Source: an uncultured Succiniclasticum sp.
GTDB lineage: Bacteria; Bacillota; Negativicutes; Acidaminococcales; Acidaminococcaceae
Reading direction: 5' to 3'
Length of the DNA: 64,000 bases
Assembly: GCA_900544275.1 (NCBI GenBank)
Contig: UQUU01000006.1
Span: 82,575-146,574, forward strand
The position numbers and the translations under genes are program-made. Positions within the stretch are counted from its first letter, which is position 1. The number at the start of each line of letters is the position of its first letter. The notes below the pieces were generated by a model. The model was not told the origin of the DNA and searched no databases. It worked only from the letters and a program-made list of their open reading frames with translations. Shown one piece after another: positions 1 to 8,777 of this stretch.

Positions 1-299
1 TTATTCATGCTGAGAGCCGAGGCCAGCACGCCGGAACCGGTATAAGGCACTTCCATCATTTCCAAGGCGCTTTGTAAACGTCCGTCCTCGCCATATAAGC
101 CATGAACCGCGATAAATACCACATCCGCACCGCTGGCTTTCAACTGTTCGGAAAAATTACGCGGTTTCAGAAACAGTTCTTTGACCTGGTAACCCCGCTC
201 CCGCAGCGCGATGGCAATAGATTTGCCGGTCGCCAGCGAAATTTCACCTTCAGCGGAAGGTCCCCCCATCACCACGGCAATCGTTTTATTTTTATCCAT
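1..299 (-). CDS. ddl: D-alanine--D-alanine ligase, N-terminal part (runs off the window)
   Basis: Translation from the ATG at 299 gives about 99 residues that match the N-terminal domain of D-Ala-D-Ala ligase: VVMGGPSAEGEISLATG near the start, then HGLYGEDGRLQ and PYTGSGVLASAL. The enzyme makes the D-Ala-D-Ala dipeptide that MurF adds to the peptidoglycan precursor, so it belongs to the murein pathway upstream of it. It starts 6 nt after the murC stop, and its Shine-Dalgarno (GAGGAT) lies inside the murC end, so the two are probably translationally coupled. The C-terminal ATP-grasp domain lies outside the window. No murB is seen between murC and ddl. Confidence 0.93.
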   Translation of the reverse strand, partial: MDKNKTIAVVMGGPSAEGEISLATGKSIAIALRERGYQVKELFLKPRNFSEQLKASGADVVFIAVHGLYGEDGRLQSALEMMEVPYTGSGVLASALSMN

Positions 300-305
300 T
301 TTGTG

Positions 306-1682
306 TCATCCTCTCAATTCCTGAACCAGTTCTTCGCCGATTTTATAAACATCCCCTGCACCCATGGTAATGATCAGATCCCCTGCTTTGGCATCCTGCA
401 GAAGATAGTCTTCCGCCTGACGGAAAGACCCCATGCAGCAGACCGCTTGTCCGGTCGCGCGATGAATGGCTTCGGCCAGTTCTTCGCTATTCACGCCGGG
501 GATTGGATTCTCACCGGCCGAATAGACGGGCATCAGGATCAGCGCATCGCAGTCGGTAAAGCAATGACAAAATTCTTCGTGCAGCAGTTTTGTCCGGCTG
601 TAGCGATGGGGCTGGAAGACGCAAACGACACGGGCCACCCCGCTGGCTTTAGCCGCATTGAGCGTCGCCCCGATCTCAGTGGGATGGTGGGCGTAGTCAT
701 CTACGATCCAAATGCCTTTTGCTTTTCCTTTCGTTTCAAAACGGCGCCGGGCGCCGCTGAATGTTTTCAGCGCCTCAATAATCGCTTCCGGCGCGATGCC
801 CATCAGACGAGAGGCGGCAAAAGCGCCTAAAGAGTTCAGCACATTGTGCCGTCCCGGCACGATCAGGTGTATGCGCCCCAGCTCTTTTCCCTCTCCGTAC
901 ACGGTATAGTCGGTTCCTTCAATCGTATGGCGCACGTCTTTGGCATAATAATCGCAGTCTTCCGTCAGTCCATAGGCAATGAACTTGCGGTCCGTTTCTT
1001 TTGCCAGCCGGCGAATCGGAGCACTGTCCATACATAAAACCGCAGTTCCACCCGATTTCATATTCTCTACATGCTGTTTAAAAGCCTGATAAATGTTTTC
1101 GGTGGTCCCGTAGTGGTCCAGATGGTCATCCTCAATATTGGTAATTACGGAAATATAGGAGGTGAATTTTAAGAAGGAACCATCACTTTCATCGGCTTCC
1201 GCTACGACCCAGTCGCTTTTTCCGTTGCGGGCATTGCCGTGCAGCGACGCTACATCGCCCCCGATGACCACGGTAGGATCCGCGCCGGCTTCTGTGGCGA
1301 TTACGGAGATCATAGCGCTGGTGGTGGTTTTGCCGTGCGCTCCGGCCACCGTCACACCGCGGATCCCCGCTCCATTTAAAAGCGCTTTCAGAATATCACT
1401 GCGGTGCAGGATCGGTAAGCCTTGCTCCCGGGCCGCCAGCAATTCCGGATTGTCCGCATGGATCGCGGTAGATACCACAACGGCATCGGCCCCCTGTATA
1501 TGTGAAACCGCGTGTCCCCGATACAGCTGCGCGCCGGCTTCCGTCAGCTCTGCCGCCATATGGCCCTCCTGTAGATCGGAACCCGTCACCCGGAAACCGC
1601 GTTTGACCAGGACATAAGCCAACGCGCTCATACCGGCGCCGCCAATTCCAATAAAGTGGATTTGTTTGTACCTCTCCAACAT
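306..1682 (-). CDS. murC: UDP-N-acetylmuramate--L-alanine ligase
   Basis: A 458-residue Mur ligase that adds L-Ala to UDP-MurNAc in the cytoplasm. The N-terminal dinucleotide-like motif IHFIGIGGAGMS (about residues 8-19) and the ATP loop AGAHGKTTT (about 113-121) are diagnostic of MurC rather than MurD/E/F; VDDYAHHPTEI and PHRYSRT are further MurC signatures. The reading frame is open further upstream, but the ATG at 1682 is preferred because family members begin just before the glycine-rich motif and a GGGGG ribosome site precedes it. It lies 16 nt after murG and 6 nt before ddl in one operon. Confidence 0.96.
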   Translation of the reverse strand: MLERYKQIHFIGIGGAGMSALAYVLVKRGFRVTGSDLQEGHMAAELTEAGAQLYRGHAVSHIQGADAVVVSTAIHADNPELLAAREQGLPILHRSDILKALLNGAGIRGVTVAGAHGKTTTSAMISVIATEAGADPTVVIGGDVASLHGNARNGKSDWVVAEADESDGSFLKFTSYISVITNIEDDHLDHYGTTENIYQAFKQHVENMKSGGTAVLCMDSAPIRRLAKETDRKFIAYGLTEDCDYYAKDVRHTIEGTDYTVYGEGKELGRIHLIVPGRHNVLNSLGAFAASRLMGIAPEAIIEALKTFSGARRRFETKGKAKGIWIVDDYAHHPTEIGATLNAAKASGVARVVCVFQPHRYSRTKLLHEEFCHCFTDCDALILMPVYSAGENPIPGVNSEELAEAIHRATGQAVCCMGSFRQAEDYLLQDAKAGDLIITMGAGDVYKIGEELVQELRG

Positions 1683-1698
1683 CTTTGTACCCCCGCGT

Positions 1699-2802
1699 TT
1701 ATTTGCGCACCAAAGCCAGCGCCTGTTTGACAATTTCCTGCGCCGCTTTCGGCCGGCCGGCTTTCTGCGCCGCATTTTGCATTTTTTGCAAGATCTCTTT
1801 ATGCAGCAATAAATGCTCTATTTTTTCTTCCAAAACTTCCCCTGTCAGGTTTTTATCCAAAATGACCTGAGCCGCGCCTACCGCTTCCAGTGCCCGGGCG
1901 TTAAATTCCTGATGGTTGGCCGTAGCATAGGGAAATGGCACCAGAATGGAAGGAATCCCTTTGGCGGTCAATTCCGCCAGGCCGATGGCCCCCGCTCTGA
2001 ATACAGCGATGTCCGCCGCGGCCAAGGCTAAGGGCATATCATACAAATAAGGTTTAATATGAATATTGCTTTTGAAACCGCCCAGTTCTTCTACCTGACG
2101 CTGATAGTCTTCGTAGTTATTCTTGCCGGTGGCGTGCAAGATCTGCACATCATCCCGGCCGGATAAATTTTTTTCCAGCTGCAGCGCCGCCTGATTGACA
2201 GAAGCCGCCCCCAGACTGCCGCCGGCAATCAATACCGTTGCTTTCCCGGAATCCAGACCAAAAGCTTTGATTCCCTCAGCCCGGGTACTTTGCATTACTT
2301 CCGCCCGAATAGGGTTGCCGGTAAAGATTTTTTTTGCCTTGCCCTTAAAATACTTGTCAGCTTCGCTGTAGCCTAAAAAAATACGATTGACAAAACGAGC
2401 CAGAATTTTATTGGTCATGCCCGGCAGTGCATTCTGTTCCTGCACACAGGCGGGAATCCCCTGTAAAGCTGCTAAAAACACGATTGGTCCGCAGACATAG
2501 CCGCCGGTGCCGATCACCAGATCCGGCTTGTATTCTTTGAGCAATTTTCTGGCCTCAGCCAGTCCGGTACATAATTTATAGACTGATTTCAGAGTATCCG
2601 GGCTGAAATGGCGTTGGAATCCCTGTACATCGATAAAATCAATGGGGTAACCCGCCCGGGGCACCAGGTCTTTTTCCAGACCGTGCCGTGTGCCTACAAA
2701 ACGGATCTCCGCTTCCGGCTTCAGTTTTTTAATCGTATCGGCGATCGTCAGCGCCGGGTAGATATGCCCGCCGGTACCGCCGCCGGATAGGATTATTTTC
2801 AT
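1699..2802 (-). CDS. murG: Undecaprenyl-PP-MurNAc-pentapeptide GlcNAc transferase
   Basis: A 367-residue GT28 glycosyltransferase that converts lipid I to lipid II on the inner face of the cytoplasmic membrane. It begins MKIILSGGGTGGHIYPAL, the standard MurG start, and carries IGTGGYVCGP, QEQNALPG and GGSLGA donor/acceptor loops, as well as the late PFPYATANHQ motif. It follows murD directly (20-nt gap), where many Firmicutes and Proteobacteria have ftsW between the two; no ftsW is present here. Confidence 0.97.
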   Translation of the reverse strand: MKIILSGGGTGGHIYPALTIADTIKKLKPEAEIRFVGTRHGLEKDLVPRAGYPIDFIDVQGFQRHFSPDTLKSVYKLCTGLAEARKLLKEYKPDLVIGTGGYVCGPIVFLAALQGIPACVQEQNALPGMTNKILARFVNRIFLGYSEADKYFKGKAKKIFTGNPIRAEVMQSTRAEGIKAFGLDSGKATVLIAGGSLGAASVNQAALQLEKNLSGRDDVQILHATGKNNYEDYQRQVEELGGFKSNIHIKPYLYDMPLALAAADIAVFRAGAIGLAELTAKGIPSILVPFPYATANHQEFNARALEAVGAAQVILDKNLTGEVLEEKIEHLLLHKEILQKMQNAAQKAGRPKAAQEIVKQALALVRK

Positions 2803-2822
2803 TGGTACGCCTCCGTACTGTA

Positions 2823-4178
2823 TTATTTGGCGAAGCCTTTCACCAGTTCTTTAAAATAGTTGCCTCTTTCCGCCATGTCACGGAACATATCAAAGGAGGC
2901 ACAGGCCGGCGAAAGCAGTACCACCTGAGGCGCTTTTGCCCGGGCATGGGCCATTTCCACTGCTTCTTGGAAGCTGCCGGCCAGCAGAATATTTTCTATC
3001 CCCGCCGCTTTCGCCGCTTCGTGGAAACGCTGCTGGGAAGCACCCAGTAAAATCAGCAGATCCGCTTTTTCCCGCACGACCTGCATCATTTCCGCCAACG
3101 GCGTCATTTTGTCTTCGCCGCCGGCCAGTAAAATCACATGCCCCTGAGAAAAGGCGTTCAGCGCTTTGATCACCGCGTCGGTATTGGTCGCTTTGGAATC
3201 GTTATAATAAGAGACTCCGTCAATGGTGGCCACATATTCAATACGGTGGGCGACCCCTTTAAAATCTAAAAGCACCTGCCGCATCTGTTCCGGTCCTACA
3301 CCGGCAAAGAAACCGCAGGCAATGGCTGCCAGCACGTTTTCTTCGTTATGTGCGCCAAAAATCTGCAATTCGTCCTTATGGCAGATCTCCGCTTTCGTAT
3401 TGCCCCACTGCAGGATGAAGCTCCCGTCTTTCATGTAAACACCCTGAGGCAGAACGGTGTTGCGGCTGAAATAGCAAAGTTGCCCGCGGGATTTCCCCCC
3501 CCAGGTCCGAACCTCCGGATCATCATAATTTAAGATGGTTACATCCTGACCTTGTTGATTGATAAATATATTTTGTTTGCAGCGGCCGTATTCTTCCATG
3601 GTCTTATGCCGTGTCAAATGGTCGGGTGTCAGGTTCAGCACCGCCGCAATCTGCGGGCGGAAGCTTTGGATCCCTTCCAACTGATAACTGGATACTTCGG
3701 CAGCAACCCAGCTGTCTTTATCCAGGTCCTTGATTTCTGCGGACAAAGCCCTGCCGATGTTACCGCCGACTGCGGTTTTTACAGGCAGCGTCTTCAGCAT
3801 TTCCCCCACCAGAGTGGTCGTTGTGGTTTTCCCGTTAGTACCGGTAATGGCGACCATATGTCCGGCATAATTACGAAAAGCCAGTTCGATTTCAGCAATG
3901 ACTTCGATGCCTTTCTCCTGGGCTTTTTTTACCAACGGCGTATCCATGGGAATCGCCGGAGAAAGAATGATCTGCTGTATGCGGTCCAAAAGGAACTCGC
4001 CCCGTCCGAAAACGAAGCCACCGCCATTTTGTACCAATAATTCGATAAATTCAAAATCCAGATTCCGGGGCGTATCATCGTATAAAAAAACCTGTTTTCC
4101 CAGCGCTGCCAGTTCCATCGCCGCGCCACGGCCGCTGATACCGGCGCCAAACACCATTACCGCTTGGACTTCGGACAT
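2823..4178 (-). CDS. murD: UDP-N-acetylmuramoyl-L-alanine--D-glutamate ligase
   Basis: A 451-residue Mur ligase that adds D-Glu to UDP-MurNAc-L-Ala. The start MSEVQAVMVFGAGISGRG and the ATP loop ITGTNGKTTTTT are typical, and NLTPDHLTRH and YYNDSKATN are MurD signatures. The frame extends upstream into mraY, but the ATG at 4178 is the natural family start; its ribosome site AAGGGTGGG overlaps the last codons of mraY (stop at 4181), which indicates tight coupling with the lipid I synthase gene. Confidence 0.96.
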   Translation of the reverse strand: MSEVQAVMVFGAGISGRGAAMELAALGKQVFLYDDTPRNLDFEFIELLVQNGGGFVFGRGEFLLDRIQQIILSPAIPMDTPLVKKAQEKGIEVIAEIELAFRNYAGHMVAITGTNGKTTTTTLVGEMLKTLPVKTAVGGNIGRALSAEIKDLDKDSWVAAEVSSYQLEGIQSFRPQIAAVLNLTPDHLTRHKTMEEYGRCKQNIFINQQGQDVTILNYDDPEVRTWGGKSRGQLCYFSRNTVLPQGVYMKDGSFILQWGNTKAEICHKDELQIFGAHNEENVLAAIACGFFAGVGPEQMRQVLLDFKGVAHRIEYVATIDGVSYYNDSKATNTDAVIKALNAFSQGHVILLAGGEDKMTPLAEMMQVVREKADLLILLGASQQRFHEAAKAAGIENILLAGSFQEAVEMAHARAKAPQVVLLSPACASFDMFRDMAERGNYFKELVKGFAK

Positions 4179-4180
4179 CG

Positions 4181-5179
4181 TTACATCCCACCCTTTCCTG
4201 CACACCATAATCCTAAACCTGCCAAACAGAAGATACAGCTGACCAATGTAAAAATCGCCACTACCTTTGTTTCTTGCCAACCGCCCAGTTCAAAATGATG
4301 ATGGATAGGCGTCATGCGAAAAATCCGTTTCCCACCGGTGTGACGGAAATAAAAGACCTGCAGGATCACGGAAAGCGCTTCACAGACGTAAAGACCCCCC
4401 ACAAAAACCAGCAAAAGCTCCGTATGGGTCAACAGCGCCAGCGACGCTACGGCTCCCCCCAGCGCTAAAGAACCTGTATCACCCATAAACACTTTGGCGG
4501 GATAGTGATTCCAAACCAAAAAACCCAGGCAGCTTCCCAACACCGCCATGGCAAACAGGCACAGTTCCCCTTCTCCCGCCTGCCAGGCGACAAAAGCATA
4601 GGTCGCCATGACGGGCAGACTGACAAAAGAGACCAAACCGTCCAGACCATCGGTCAAATTCACTGCATTAGTCGTTCCCACCAGCAGCAGCAATACCAGC
4701 ACATAATAGAGATACCCCAGTTGCAGGCTTACGGCTGTACCCGGGATCCACAGCTGGGTGCCGGCACTGCCCATATGTTGGTTGACGTAATAAATATAGG
4801 CCAGTGCCAACGCGATCTGCAAAGCAAATTTCTGTTTGGCCGTTAACCCCAGGTTGCGTTTCTTTACAATTTTGATGTAATCATCCAAAAAGCCGATCAG
4901 CGCATGTCCGAAGGTCAACACAAAAGCCATGAGTAGCAAGGGAGTAAAACGATTCCAGATCACCATTGCTACCAGGAGACCCGTCAACAGCATGATCCCG
5001 CCCATCGTAGGCGTGCCGCTTTTTTTCATATGGCTGGCCGGTCCTACCTCCCGGATGCTCTGCCCAAACTTCAGCTTGTGCAGCGCCGGGATCAACACCG
5101 GCCCCATCGCCGCGCATACGGCCAGGGATGTCAATAAGGCACCCAGGGCCTGCATGGCTGTAATATCCATAAATTGCAC
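4181..5179 (-). CDS. mraY: Phospho-MurNAc-pentapeptide translocase
   Basis: A 332-residue polytopic membrane enzyme that makes lipid I from UDP-MurNAc-pentapeptide and undecaprenyl phosphate. About ten hydrophobic segments are visible. Family motifs include KKSGTPTMGG, the acidic LDDYIK, NLTDGLDGL and the histidine motif PIHHHFE near the C-terminus. Two starts are possible: a GTG at 5179, 4 nt behind GGAAAG, or the ATG at 5170; the GTG is kept because its ribosome-site spacing is closer. It lies between murF and murD. Confidence 0.95.
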   Translation of the reverse strand: MQFMDITAMQALGALLTSLAVCAAMGPVLIPALHKLKFGQSIREVGPASHMKKSGTPTMGGIMLLTGLLVAMVIWNRFTPLLLMAFVLTFGHALIGFLDDYIKIVKKRNLGLTAKQKFALQIALALAYIYYVNQHMGSAGTQLWIPGTAVSLQLGYLYYVLVLLLLVGTTNAVNLTDGLDGLVSFVSLPVMATYAFVAWQAGEGELCLFAMAVLGSCLGFLVWNHYPAKVFMGDTGSLALGGAVASLALLTHTELLLVFVGGLYVCEALSVILQVFYFRHTGGKRIFRMTPIHHHFELGGWQETKVVAIFTLVSCIFCLAGLGLWCAGKGGM

Positions 5180-5188
5180 CAGACTTTC

Positions 5189-6637
5189 CTAATCTAAGGT
5201 CTCAGTATGAATCGCTGATACCTTATTTTCTTTGTTTTCCGGACTTTGCGGCGTCTTAAACACCAACGCGACCAGCGCCCCTACCTGCATCGAATGAGAA
5301 CCCTTTAAAAGCACTATGTCGCCGGGCTGCAATAATGTCCGAAGCGCGGCTGCGGCCTCTTCTTTATTAGCAAAATACCGGGCGTCCACGCCTGCTGCCT
5401 TTGCCGCCGCCACGGTCTCTGCAGTTTCCGGACCATAGCCCAGAAGCAGATCGGTAGCTGCCGCAGCGGCCATCTGTCCCACCGAAGCATGGGCTTCCCG
5501 GGAGGTATGACCTAATTCCAGCATATCCGCTACCACCGCAATGGTACGGCAGGGCGCTGCGGCGCCCTGTTTGAGTTTCGCCAGCATGGCAAATGCCGCT
5601 TCCATAGAGGCCGGGCTGGCGTTATAGGCGTCATCGATTACCGTATAAGAACCAAAATGCAATACTTCCTGGCGACTGTCTGTGATTCGGACGGCAGCCA
5701 GCGCATTTTTCATATCATTTAATTTTACACCAAAATACCTTCCTACTGCAATAGCGGCCAGAGCGTTCATCACATTATGCTCCCCGATGAGAGGAAGAAA
5801 GATAGTGGCTTCCTCTGTACCTGCTTTACATAAGAACGTACTGCCTGTTGCCGTGATCTCCACAGCTTCAGCCCGTACATCATCCTCCGGCTGCAGGCCA
5901 AACCAGCTGACCGGCACATGCAGTTTGCTCTCCATCGCCCTTACCCGGGGCAGATCGCCGTTTAAGACCGCAAATCCATCCTGAGGCAGATCTTCCAATA
6001 TCTCGCTTTTCGCTTTGGCAATATTAGCCAGGCTGCCCAATTCCCCCACATGGGTGGAGCCTACGTTGGTGATGACCGCCACATCCGGTTTGGCAAAGGC
6101 GCACATCGCTTTGATCTGACCCAGTCCCCGCATCCCCATTTCGGTAACGGCGATTTCTGTTGTAGGCGTGATTTCTAACAGCGTGTGGGGCAGACCGATT
6201 TCATTATTAAAATTTCCCCGGGTCTTGCTTACTTTGTAACGCGTTGCAAGAACCGCCGCAATCATATCCTTGGTAGAAGTCTTACCATTGGAACCGGTGA
6301 TGCCCACTACCTTTAAATGCGGAAAACTCATACGATAAAAAGAGGCAATATCCTGATACGCTTTCAACGTATCCGGTACCAGTATCTGCGGAAGGCCGGA
6401 AGGAGTTTCAACCGGCCGGGACACAACTGCCGCCGCCGCGCCCTTGGACGCCGCCTGACCCACATACGCATGGCCGTCAAACGTATCGCCCTGCAAAGCG
6501 ATAAACAGCTCGCCCGGACGAATCGTACGGGTATCGGTACTCACACCGGTAAAATTCAGTTCCCCGATTTTTGTATCAGGATTTGCTCCGAGGCAGGAAC
6601 CCTTTGTCGCTTTCAGTACATCTGTCAGTGTAATCAT
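5189..6637 (-). CDS. murF: UDP-MurNAc-tripeptide--D-alanyl-D-alanine ligase
   Basis: A 482-residue Mur ligase that adds D-Ala-D-Ala to complete the pentapeptide precursor. It has the ATP loop VVGITGSNGKTSTKD, FNNEIGLPHTLL and DDAYNASPASM, all typical of MurF. The ATG at 6637 overlaps the murE stop (ATGA), so translation of the two ligases is coupled; the open frame upstream of that is inside murE and is discounted. The C-terminal ~20 residues are rich in Lys/Asn/Glu and look like an unstructured tail. Confidence 0.96.
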   Translation of the reverse strand: MITLTDVLKATKGSCLGANPDTKIGELNFTGVSTDTRTIRPGELFIALQGDTFDGHAYVGQAASKGAAAAVVSRPVETPSGLPQILVPDTLKAYQDIASFYRMSFPHLKVVGITGSNGKTSTKDMIAAVLATRYKVSKTRGNFNNEIGLPHTLLEITPTTEIAVTEMGMRGLGQIKAMCAFAKPDVAVITNVGSTHVGELGSLANIAKAKSEILEDLPQDGFAVLNGDLPRVRAMESKLHVPVSWFGLQPEDDVRAEAVEITATGSTFLCKAGTEEATIFLPLIGEHNVMNALAAIAVGRYFGVKLNDMKNALAAVRITDSRQEVLHFGSYTVIDDAYNASPASMEAAFAMLAKLKQGAAAPCRTIAVVADMLELGHTSREAHASVGQMAAAAATDLLLGYGPETAETVAAAKAAGVDARYFANKEEAAAALRTLLQPGDIVLLKGSHSMQVGALVALVFKTPQSPENKENKVSAIHTETLD

Positions 6638-8124
6638 GCTTTTTTGCCTTCCCAAAACGCTTCCACCACTTCTTTGTCATCAAAGTGGATCGTTCGATCT
6701 TTCAGTATCTGATAATTTTCATGGCCTTTGCCGGCAATCAAGACAACATCCTCCGGCGCCGCTTGGGTCAGTGCATAGTGGATCGCTTCTTTCCGGTCCA
6801 GGATACGGGTCACCGTTTTCTCCGGCGGAACTGACGTCATGGAGACGGTGATTTGACGTATAATATCTTCCGGGTCCTCCGTCCGGGGGTTATCGGACGT
6901 AACAACAATATCGTCCGCCAGATCCAGGGCAATTTTTCCCATGATCGGACGCTTTTTATTGTCCCGGTCGCCGCCGCAGCCAAACACGACCCATAAATGT
7001 CCTTTGGTAATCAGCCGGGCTGTACGCAGCACGTTTTCCAAGCCGTCCGGCGTATGAGCATAATCTACGATCACACTGTAGGGCTGTCCGGCCTCTACCA
7101 GTTGAAAACGTCCGGGCACACCGGAAAAACCTTGCAGCACCTGCTCAATTTTAGCTTTGTCCACGTTTTCCACCAGTAATGCCCCTACGGCACACATTAC
7201 ATTATAAACGTTAAATTCGCCGGTAATTTTCAGATGCAGATCCATGTCCCCGACAGGCGTATGGAGGACCAGATGCATTTGTTTGGCTTCGATCGCATAG
7301 CGCAGCGGATAGATATCATTCTCTTTGCCTTTGCCATAAAATAATTTTCGTACCTTGGTACGAGCTGCGATTACTGCCGTACTGGGGTCGTCCGCATTAA
7401 AGACCGCCGTTTTCCCCTGCTTCCTGCCCACTTCCGACAGCTGTTCAAAAAGCAGGCTTTTGGCGTCCCTGTAAGCCTCCATCGTCTTATGGAAATCCAG
7501 ATGATCTTCTGTAATATTGGTCAGCACGGCCGTATCAAATTCGATCCCTGCCACCCGGCGCAGCGCTAGCGCATGGGAGGAAACTTCCATCACCACATAC
7601 TGGCAGCCCGCCTCCTTCATCCGATATAAAAACTTCTGCAAATCCACTACATCCGGTGTGGTGTTGTGGGAGACAATGCTTTCTTCCCCGATCAGCACAT
7701 TAATCGTACCGATCAGGCCGCATTGTTTTCCATCTTCTTTTAATACCTGGCGAATAATATTGGTGCTGGTGGTTTTCCCATTGGTACCCGTCACACCGAT
7801 CATCCGCATGGTTTTTCCGGGATAATCAAAGAAATATGGCGCAAGCAGCTCCATCGCCGCCCGGGTATCATCGACCTGCAGCAGCGTCATGCCGTCCGGC
7901 GCCACTGCCGGCAGATCTTCTACCAAAGCCGCCACAGCGCCTTTTTGCGCCGCTCCGGCTAAGAATTTATGTCCGTCTACATGCGCGCCTTTCAGCGCAA
8001 TAAACAGGCTCCCTGGCGCCACTTCGCGAGAGTCTGCGGTTACATCGGTAACGGTCTGATCCAGCGAACCGAACACTTTCACTGCGGGCAACCTGTCCAC
8101 TAAGGCATGTAGTTCTTTTTCCAT
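6634..8124 (-). CDS. murE: UDP-MurNAc-tripeptide synthetase, meso-DAP type
   Basis: A 496-residue Mur ligase that adds the third amino acid of the stem peptide. The ATP loop GVTGTNGKTTST lies at about residues 111-121. The substrate motif is DNPR (in TSDNPRTEDPE); known MurE enzymes with DNPR add meso-diaminopimelate, while lysine enzymes differ here, so DAP-type peptidoglycan is inferred. The start at 8124 has AAGGGGGAT 7 nt upstream. A 139-nt gap with a possible promoter separates it from ftsL, at the place where ftsI or spoVD normally sits. Confidence 0.96.
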   Translation of the reverse strand: MEKELHALVDRLPAVKVFGSLDQTVTDVTADSREVAPGSLFIALKGAHVDGHKFLAGAAQKGAVAALVEDLPAVAPDGMTLLQVDDTRAAMELLAPYFFDYPGKTMRMIGVTGTNGKTTSTNIIRQVLKEDGKQCGLIGTINVLIGEESIVSHNTTPDVVDLQKFLYRMKEAGCQYVVMEVSSHALALRRVAGIEFDTAVLTNITEDHLDFHKTMEAYRDAKSLLFEQLSEVGRKQGKTAVFNADDPSTAVIAARTKVRKLFYGKGKENDIYPLRYAIEAKQMHLVLHTPVGDMDLHLKITGEFNVYNVMCAVGALLVENVDKAKIEQVLQGFSGVPGRFQLVEAGQPYSVIVDYAHTPDGLENVLRTARLITKGHLWVVFGCGGDRDNKKRPIMGKIALDLADDIVVTSDNPRTEDPEDIIRQITVSMTSVPPEKTVTRILDRKEAIHYALTQAAPEDVVLIAGKGHENYQILKDRTIHFDDKEVVEAFWEGKKA

Positions 8125-8181
8125 GGTAAAATCCCCCTTAAATTGAAATGGCAGCCTAAAGAGGCTGCCTTTCAAAAATCT

Positions 8182-8210
8182 ATTATATTATATCACACAA
8201 GATTTCAAAA
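8182..8210 (-). promoter_or_regulatory. Possible murE-proximal promoter
   Basis: On the minus strand TTTTGA (8205-8210), 17 nt, then TATAAT (8182-8187), with a second overlapping TATAAT just upstream. It lies in the ftsL-murE gap, about 60 nt before murE. A short inverted repeat, GGCAGCC/GGCTGCC at about 8151-8168, lies between it and murE; without a clear U tract it may be a leader hairpin rather than a terminator. The -35 is imperfect, so this is tentative. Confidence 0.45.
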
Positions 8211-8263
8211 GGCTATATATACTTGAAGGCATCCTGTTACCCGGAATATAACCATTCGAATTA

Positions 8264-8638
8264 CTATTTTTTATTAGCCTTGACATAAATGTTGCTGCGG
8301 GCCACTTTCATCCCCAGCGATTTTTCCGCAATGGAGGTGATACGCTCCGGGCCTTTCAGCTGATCTACTTCAATCTTCAGTTCCGCATTGTGCGCGATCA
8401 GGCTGGATTCCTGCGTCTGGAGACGGATCAGTTGATTGCCGGAATTCACCAGCGCTGCGCTGCGCATCACGGTAACGGCATACATAGCCAGCACCACTCC
8501 CACCACCAAAAACAAACGGCGGCGGAACAATTTATAGTTGGCTTTGCGAAGACGCCGGGGTTTATTTTTTTCTGTCTTATTCGCCCGACTTTGCGGATAC
8601 TCCCAGGTTTCTTCGTAATTATATTTGCGCGCTAACAT
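8264..8638 (-). CDS. ftsL: Cell division protein FtsL-like
   Basis: A 124-residue bitopic membrane protein. A basic cytoplasmic N-terminus (about residues 1-40, KTEKNKPRRLRKANYKLFRRR) is followed by one transmembrane segment (about 41-62), then a leucine-rich coiled coil and the terminal motif LKGPERITSIAEKSLGM, which is characteristic of FtsL/DivIC proteins. FtsL forms a complex with DivIC/FtsB and DivIB/FtsQ that activates the FtsW-FtsI septal synthase. It follows rsmH in the usual dcw position. The next gene is murE, not a penicillin-binding protein. Confidence 0.85.
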   Translation of the reverse strand: MLARKYNYEETWEYPQSRANKTEKNKPRRLRKANYKLFRRRLFLVVGVVLAMYAVTVMRSAALVNSGNQLIRLQTQESSLIAHNAELKIEVDQLKGPERITSIAEKSLGMKVARSNIYVKANKK

Positions 8639-8777
8639 ATCCTTTTCCCCTTTGCTTTTCTGCGGTCAGGCCGCTTATTTTATCATCTATATTTGCGGAA
8701 ACCGGTACGACCCTATAAAGGAATTCTTTCATACCGTTATTTTTACCAGTTGGACCGTGCGGTACTTCGTTCATAAG

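Noticed and set aside
102..830. Plus-strand open frame opposite murC/ddl
   Set aside because: Antisense to well-identified genes, with arginine/phenylalanine-rich composition typical of a shadow frame; no ribosome site. The many similar opposite-strand frames across the window were rejected on the same grounds.
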